A stretch of 64,000 bases of DNA. Origin: Labilibaculum sp. Lineage in GTDB: Bacteria > Bacteroidota > Bacteroidia > Bacteroidales > Marinifilaceae. Every line of letters starts with the position of its first letter. Positions within the stretch are counted from its first letter, which is position 1. Shown piece after piece: positions 61,316 to 64,000 of this stretch. The translations under genes and the position numbers were made by a program. The stretch is taken from assembly GCA_016342745.1 (NCBI GenBank), contig JAEINT010000002.1:372001-436000 (forward strand). Direction: 5' to 3'. Below the pieces are notes generated by a model. The model had not been told where the DNA came from. It saw nothing but the letters and a program-made list of their open reading frames with translations, and made no database searches.

Positions 61316-64000
61316 ATGACATTTAAAAAAGAAGCCCAATTCGAAGAAGTATTAATCAAAGTCCTATCACAAAAAGGTTGGGAGAATACGGTTATTAAGA
61401 ATCCAAGCGAAAAAGATTTACTTAATAATTGGGCAAATATTCTTTTTGAAAACAACCGTGGTCTTGATTGCTTGAATGAACAACCACTTACTGAGGGTGA
61501 GATGCAACAGATAATGGAGCAAATCAATACCTTAAAATCACCCCTCAAACTCAATGCTTTTATTAATGGTAAAACAGTCTTAATAAAAAGAGATAATCCA
61601 GAAGATCCCCTACACTATGGCAAAGATGTCAGCCTAAAAATATACGACCGTAGAGAAATAGCAGCAGGGCAAAGCCGTTATCAAATAGTACAACAACCAC
61701 ACTTCAAGAGTAGATCAAAAATATTAAATGACCGCCGTGGCGACCTTATGCTACTCATCAATGGAATGCCATTGATTCATATCGAACTCAAACGTAGTGG
61801 TGTAGCAGTGAGTCAAGCCTACAATCAAATAGAGAAATACGCCCACGAAGGTATCTTTACAGGCTTATTCTCTTTAGTGCAAATCTTTGTGGCTATGGAG
61901 CCAGAGGAATCAGTTTATTTTGCTAATCCAGGCACTGAGGGTAAATTTAATAAAGACTTTTACTTTCATTGGGCAGATGTCAATAACGAACCTATTAATG
62001 ATTGGAAAGAGATAGCAGCTTCGCTACTATCCATTCCTATGGCACATCAGTTAATAGGTTTCTATACCGTAGCCGATGATTCTGATGGTGTACTCAAAGT
62101 AATGCGCAGTTATCAATATTATGCTGCCAATGCTATATCTGATAAGGTGTCAAAAACCGATTGGAAAAATCAAAATGCAAGAGGGGGCTATATATGGCAT
62201 ACAACAGGCTCAGGCAAAACAATGACGAGTTTCAAATCAGCACAGCTGATTGCCAACTCTAAAGATGCCGACAAAGTCGTCTTCTTAATGGATAGAATAG
62301 AGCTAGGCACTCAATCACTTCGTGAATATCGTGGCTTCGCTGATGATGGGGAAGACATACAGGCAACCGAAAACACCAATACATTAATCACTAAACTCAA
62401 AAGCTCAGACCCTGCCAACACACTTATTGTAACCTCTATTCAGAAAATGAGTAATATCAATAGTGAAGAAGAAGGCTTAAAAGAACACGACCTGAAATTA
62501 ATGAATGCCAAGCGCATAGTATTTGTTGTAGATGAAGCACACCGTTCTACGTTTGGCGATATGTTATTGGCTGTTAAAAACACCTTTACTTCAGCTATAT
62601 TCTTTGGCTTTACTGGCACACCTATACACGAAGAAAACCAAATACATATGAGTACTACCGCTACTGTTTTTGGTGATGAATTGCACCGCTATAGTATTGC
62701 TGATGGTATTCGTGATAAAAACGTTTTAGGTTTCGATCCTTACAAAGTGCTCACATATAAAGACAAAGACCTACGCAGAGAAATAGCACTCAGTAAAGCA
62801 AAAGCACAGACAGAAACAGAAGCCTACAACAACCCTACTAAAAAGGAAATCTTCAATCGTTTTATGAAAGAAGTCAATATGGCGGGTAAAATGGGCGATG
62901 ATGGCAATTATGTCAAAGGCATAGAAGATTATATCCCACGTTCACAATACGAGCGCATCGAGCACCGACAAATGGTGATAGATGATATTGTAGAGAATTG
63001 GATTACATTAAGCCAAGCGAATAAATTCCACGCCATTTTTGCAACAAGTAGCATCTCCGAAGCCATTGAATATTACCGCTTACTAAAAGCACAACGACCA
63101 GACTTAAAAACAACAGCACTATTCGATCCTAACATTGATAATAATGGTGATATAAGTACAAAAGAGGATGGTTTAGTAGAAATAATAGAAGATTATAATG
63201 AAAGATACGGTCAAGATTTTACGCTTGCTACGCACGCTAAATTCAAAAAAGATATATCATACCGCTTAGCTCATAAACTTCAATACATACGCATTGCCAA
63301 TACACCAGACCAACAACTTGATATATTAATAGTCGTAGACCAAATGCTAACAGGTTTCGATTCTAAGTGGGTAAATACGCTGTATATGGATAAGGTGATG
63401 AAATTCCAAAACATCATCCAAGCATTCTCACGTACTAATCGTTTATTTGGTCCCGACAAACCATTTGGGACAATACGATACTACCGTTTACCGCATACAA
63501 TGGAGCGTAATATTAATAATGCAATTAAACTCTATTCTGGTGATAAACCAATTGGACTTTTTGCTGAGAGATTAGACTTTAATCTAAATAAGTTGAATGA
63601 AATATTTAATGAAATAGATGATTTGTTTATAAATGCAGGTGTAGAAAACTTTGAACAATTACCAGATGATAACACCGAACGAGGTCGCTTCGCTAAACTC
63701 TTTAAACAATTAAACAATTATTTAGAAGCTGCTAAAATACAAGGCTTTCATTGGGAAGTGTTACAGTATAAGTTTAGTAAAGGTAGAGGCAAAGCAAAGA
63801 CTATTATTGATTTAAAGTTTGATGAAAGTATTTACCTTATTTTAGCATTAAGATACAAAGAACTCTTTAGTGGAGGTGGTGAAGGTGGCACACAAGATGT
63901 GCCTTTCGAAATAGATGGTTACCTAACAGAAATTGATACGGATAAAATTGATGCTGAATATATGAATACTCGCTTTGAGAAATATCTCAAAGCATTGTCT
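61316..64000 (+). CDS. hsdR: Type I restriction endonuclease subunit (3' partial)
   Basis: ATG at 61316 opens a frame that is still open at the right window edge, 895 codons in. PD-(D/E)xK nuclease residues: Asp143 in RRGDLMLL and Glu157-x-Lys159 in HIELKRSG. Translocase motor: Walker A TTGSGKTMTS (near 298-307), DEAH box VVDEAHRS (near 406-409), FGFTGTPI, and a second RecA lobe with MLTGFDSKW and QAFSRTNR. Cleaves unmodified DNA away from the HsdS target after translocation. The missing C-terminus is probably the HsdM-binding domain. Confidence 0.95.
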   Translation, partial: MTFKKEAQFEEVLIKVLSQKGWENTVIKNPSEKDLLNNWANILFENNRGLDCLNEQPLTEGEMQQIMEQINTLKSPLKLNAFINGKTVLIKRDNPEDPLHYGKDVSLKIYDRREIAAGQSRYQIVQQPHFKSRSKILNDRRGDLMLLINGMPLIHIELKRSGVAVSQAYNQIEKYAHEGIFTGLFSLVQIFVAMEPEESVYFANPGTEGKFNKDFYFHWADVNNEPINDWKEIAASLLSIPMAHQLIGFYTVADDSDGVLKVMRSYQYYAANAISDKVSKTDWKNQNARGGYIWHTTGSGKTMTSFKSAQLIANSKDADKVVFLMDRIELGTQSLREYRGFADDGEDIQATENTNTLITKLKSSDPANTLIVTSIQKMSNINSEEEGLKEHDLKLMNAKRIVFVVDEAHRSTFGDMLLAVKNTFTSAIFFGFTGTPIHEENQIHMSTTATVFGDELHRYSIADGIRDKNVLGFDPYKVLTYKDKDLRREIALSKAKAQTETEAYNNPTKKEIFNRFMKEVNMAGKMGDDGNYVKGIEDYIPRSQYERIEHRQMVIDDIVENWITLSQANKFHAIFATSSISEAIEYYRLLKAQRPDLKTTALFDPNIDNNGDISTKEDGLVEIIEDYNERYGQDFTLATHAKFKKDISYRLAHKLQYIRIANTPDQQLDILIVVDQMLTGFDSKWVNTLYMDKVMKFQNIIQAFSRTNRLFGPDKPFGTIRYYRLPHTMERNINNAIKLYSGDKPIGLFAERLDFNLNKLNEIFNEIDDLFINAGVENFEQLPDDNTERGRFAKLFKQLNNYLEAAKIQGFHWEVLQYKFSKGRGKAKTIIDLKFDESIYLILALRYKELFSGGGEGGTQDVPFEIDGYLTEIDTDKIDAEYMNTRFEKYLKALS

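Larger units (their letters stand above)
43068..64000. mobile_element. Integrative mobilizable element in tRNA-Ala(GGC), right end outside window
   Basis: Starts at a tRNA 3' fragment beside a tyrosine recombinase, followed by excisionase-like HTH, MobC-like protein, relaxase, primase-helicase, ParA and iteron-like repeats, then accessory genes up to a type I restriction system. No type IV secretion genes are seen in the window, so it appears mobilizable rather than self-conjugative; genes beyond 64000 could change that. Confidence 0.85.

Overview
The window looks like chromosomal DNA of a free-living, probably marine or sediment-dwelling member of the Bacteroidota. The evidence is AT-rich DNA, a hybrid two-component regulator of the polysaccharide-utilisation type, many SPII lipoproteins, tandem DUF2723 membrane proteins, and a Bacteroidota-style promoter in front of the integrase. 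The order Marinilabiliales is my best guess from gene style; no 16S gene is present to test it.

1-16.7 kb is a xylan-utilisation locus. In order on the + strand: GH3 beta-xylosidase with a PA14 insert (5' end cut by the window edge), GPH-type sugar symporter, GH10 endo-xylanase lipoprotein, cytoplasmic-looking GH43, exported sugar isomerase/epimerase-like protein, GH43 lipoprotein, a putative clan-A glycosidase lipoprotein and an AXE1-type acetylxylan esterase. A convergent 1311-residue hybrid two-component system (propeller sensor, kinase, receiver, AraC) closes the locus and is its likely regulator. No SusC/SusD pair lies inside the window. Between the second GH43 and the clan-A glycosidase are two near-identical 206-bp repeats made of consecutive hairpins.

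16.8-26.1 kb, mostly on the - strand, holds a CotH/HipA-like exported protein, an exported metallophosphatase, a TIG/IPT-plus-propeller lipoprotein paired with an outer-membrane beta-barrel, and a radical SAM protein. Acylphosphatase, a small hypothetical protein and two identical tRNA-Gln(UUG) genes follow. 26.3-42.8 kb is ordinary chromosome: two tandem DUF2723/TMEM260-like (GT117) proteins overlapping a polysaccharide deacetylase, purD, a DUF6427-like membrane protein, an LVIVD/DUF4114 lipoprotein, a flippase-like protein, an SDR, and an APC/cation-chloride-type transporter with an MscL-like channel.

From 43.07 kb to the right edge is an integrative mobilizable element inserted in a tRNA-Ala(GGC) gene. 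The 3' part of that tRNA and its terminator remain at the left junction; the rebuilt tRNA should lie beyond 64 kb. The backbone is tyrosine recombinase, unknown protein, excisionase-like HTH, MobC-like protein, relaxase with a second gene apparently overprinted in its 3' part, primase-helicase, ParA and a small basic protein, followed by a cluster of six GGTTTACA iteron-like repeats. Cargo comprises a 5'(3')-deoxyribonucleotidase-like protein, two unknown cytoplasmic proteins, a three-gene cassette of exported proteins ending in a WHH-motif nuclease toxin, and a GIY-YIG protein followed by a type I restriction-modification system (hsdM-hsdS-hsdR, the last cut by the window edge). The WHH cassette is bounded on both sides by related ~105-bp hairpin-bearing repeats, each starting inside a gene terminator. 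This cassette and the overprinted relaxase-region gene are the best candidates for something not yet described.
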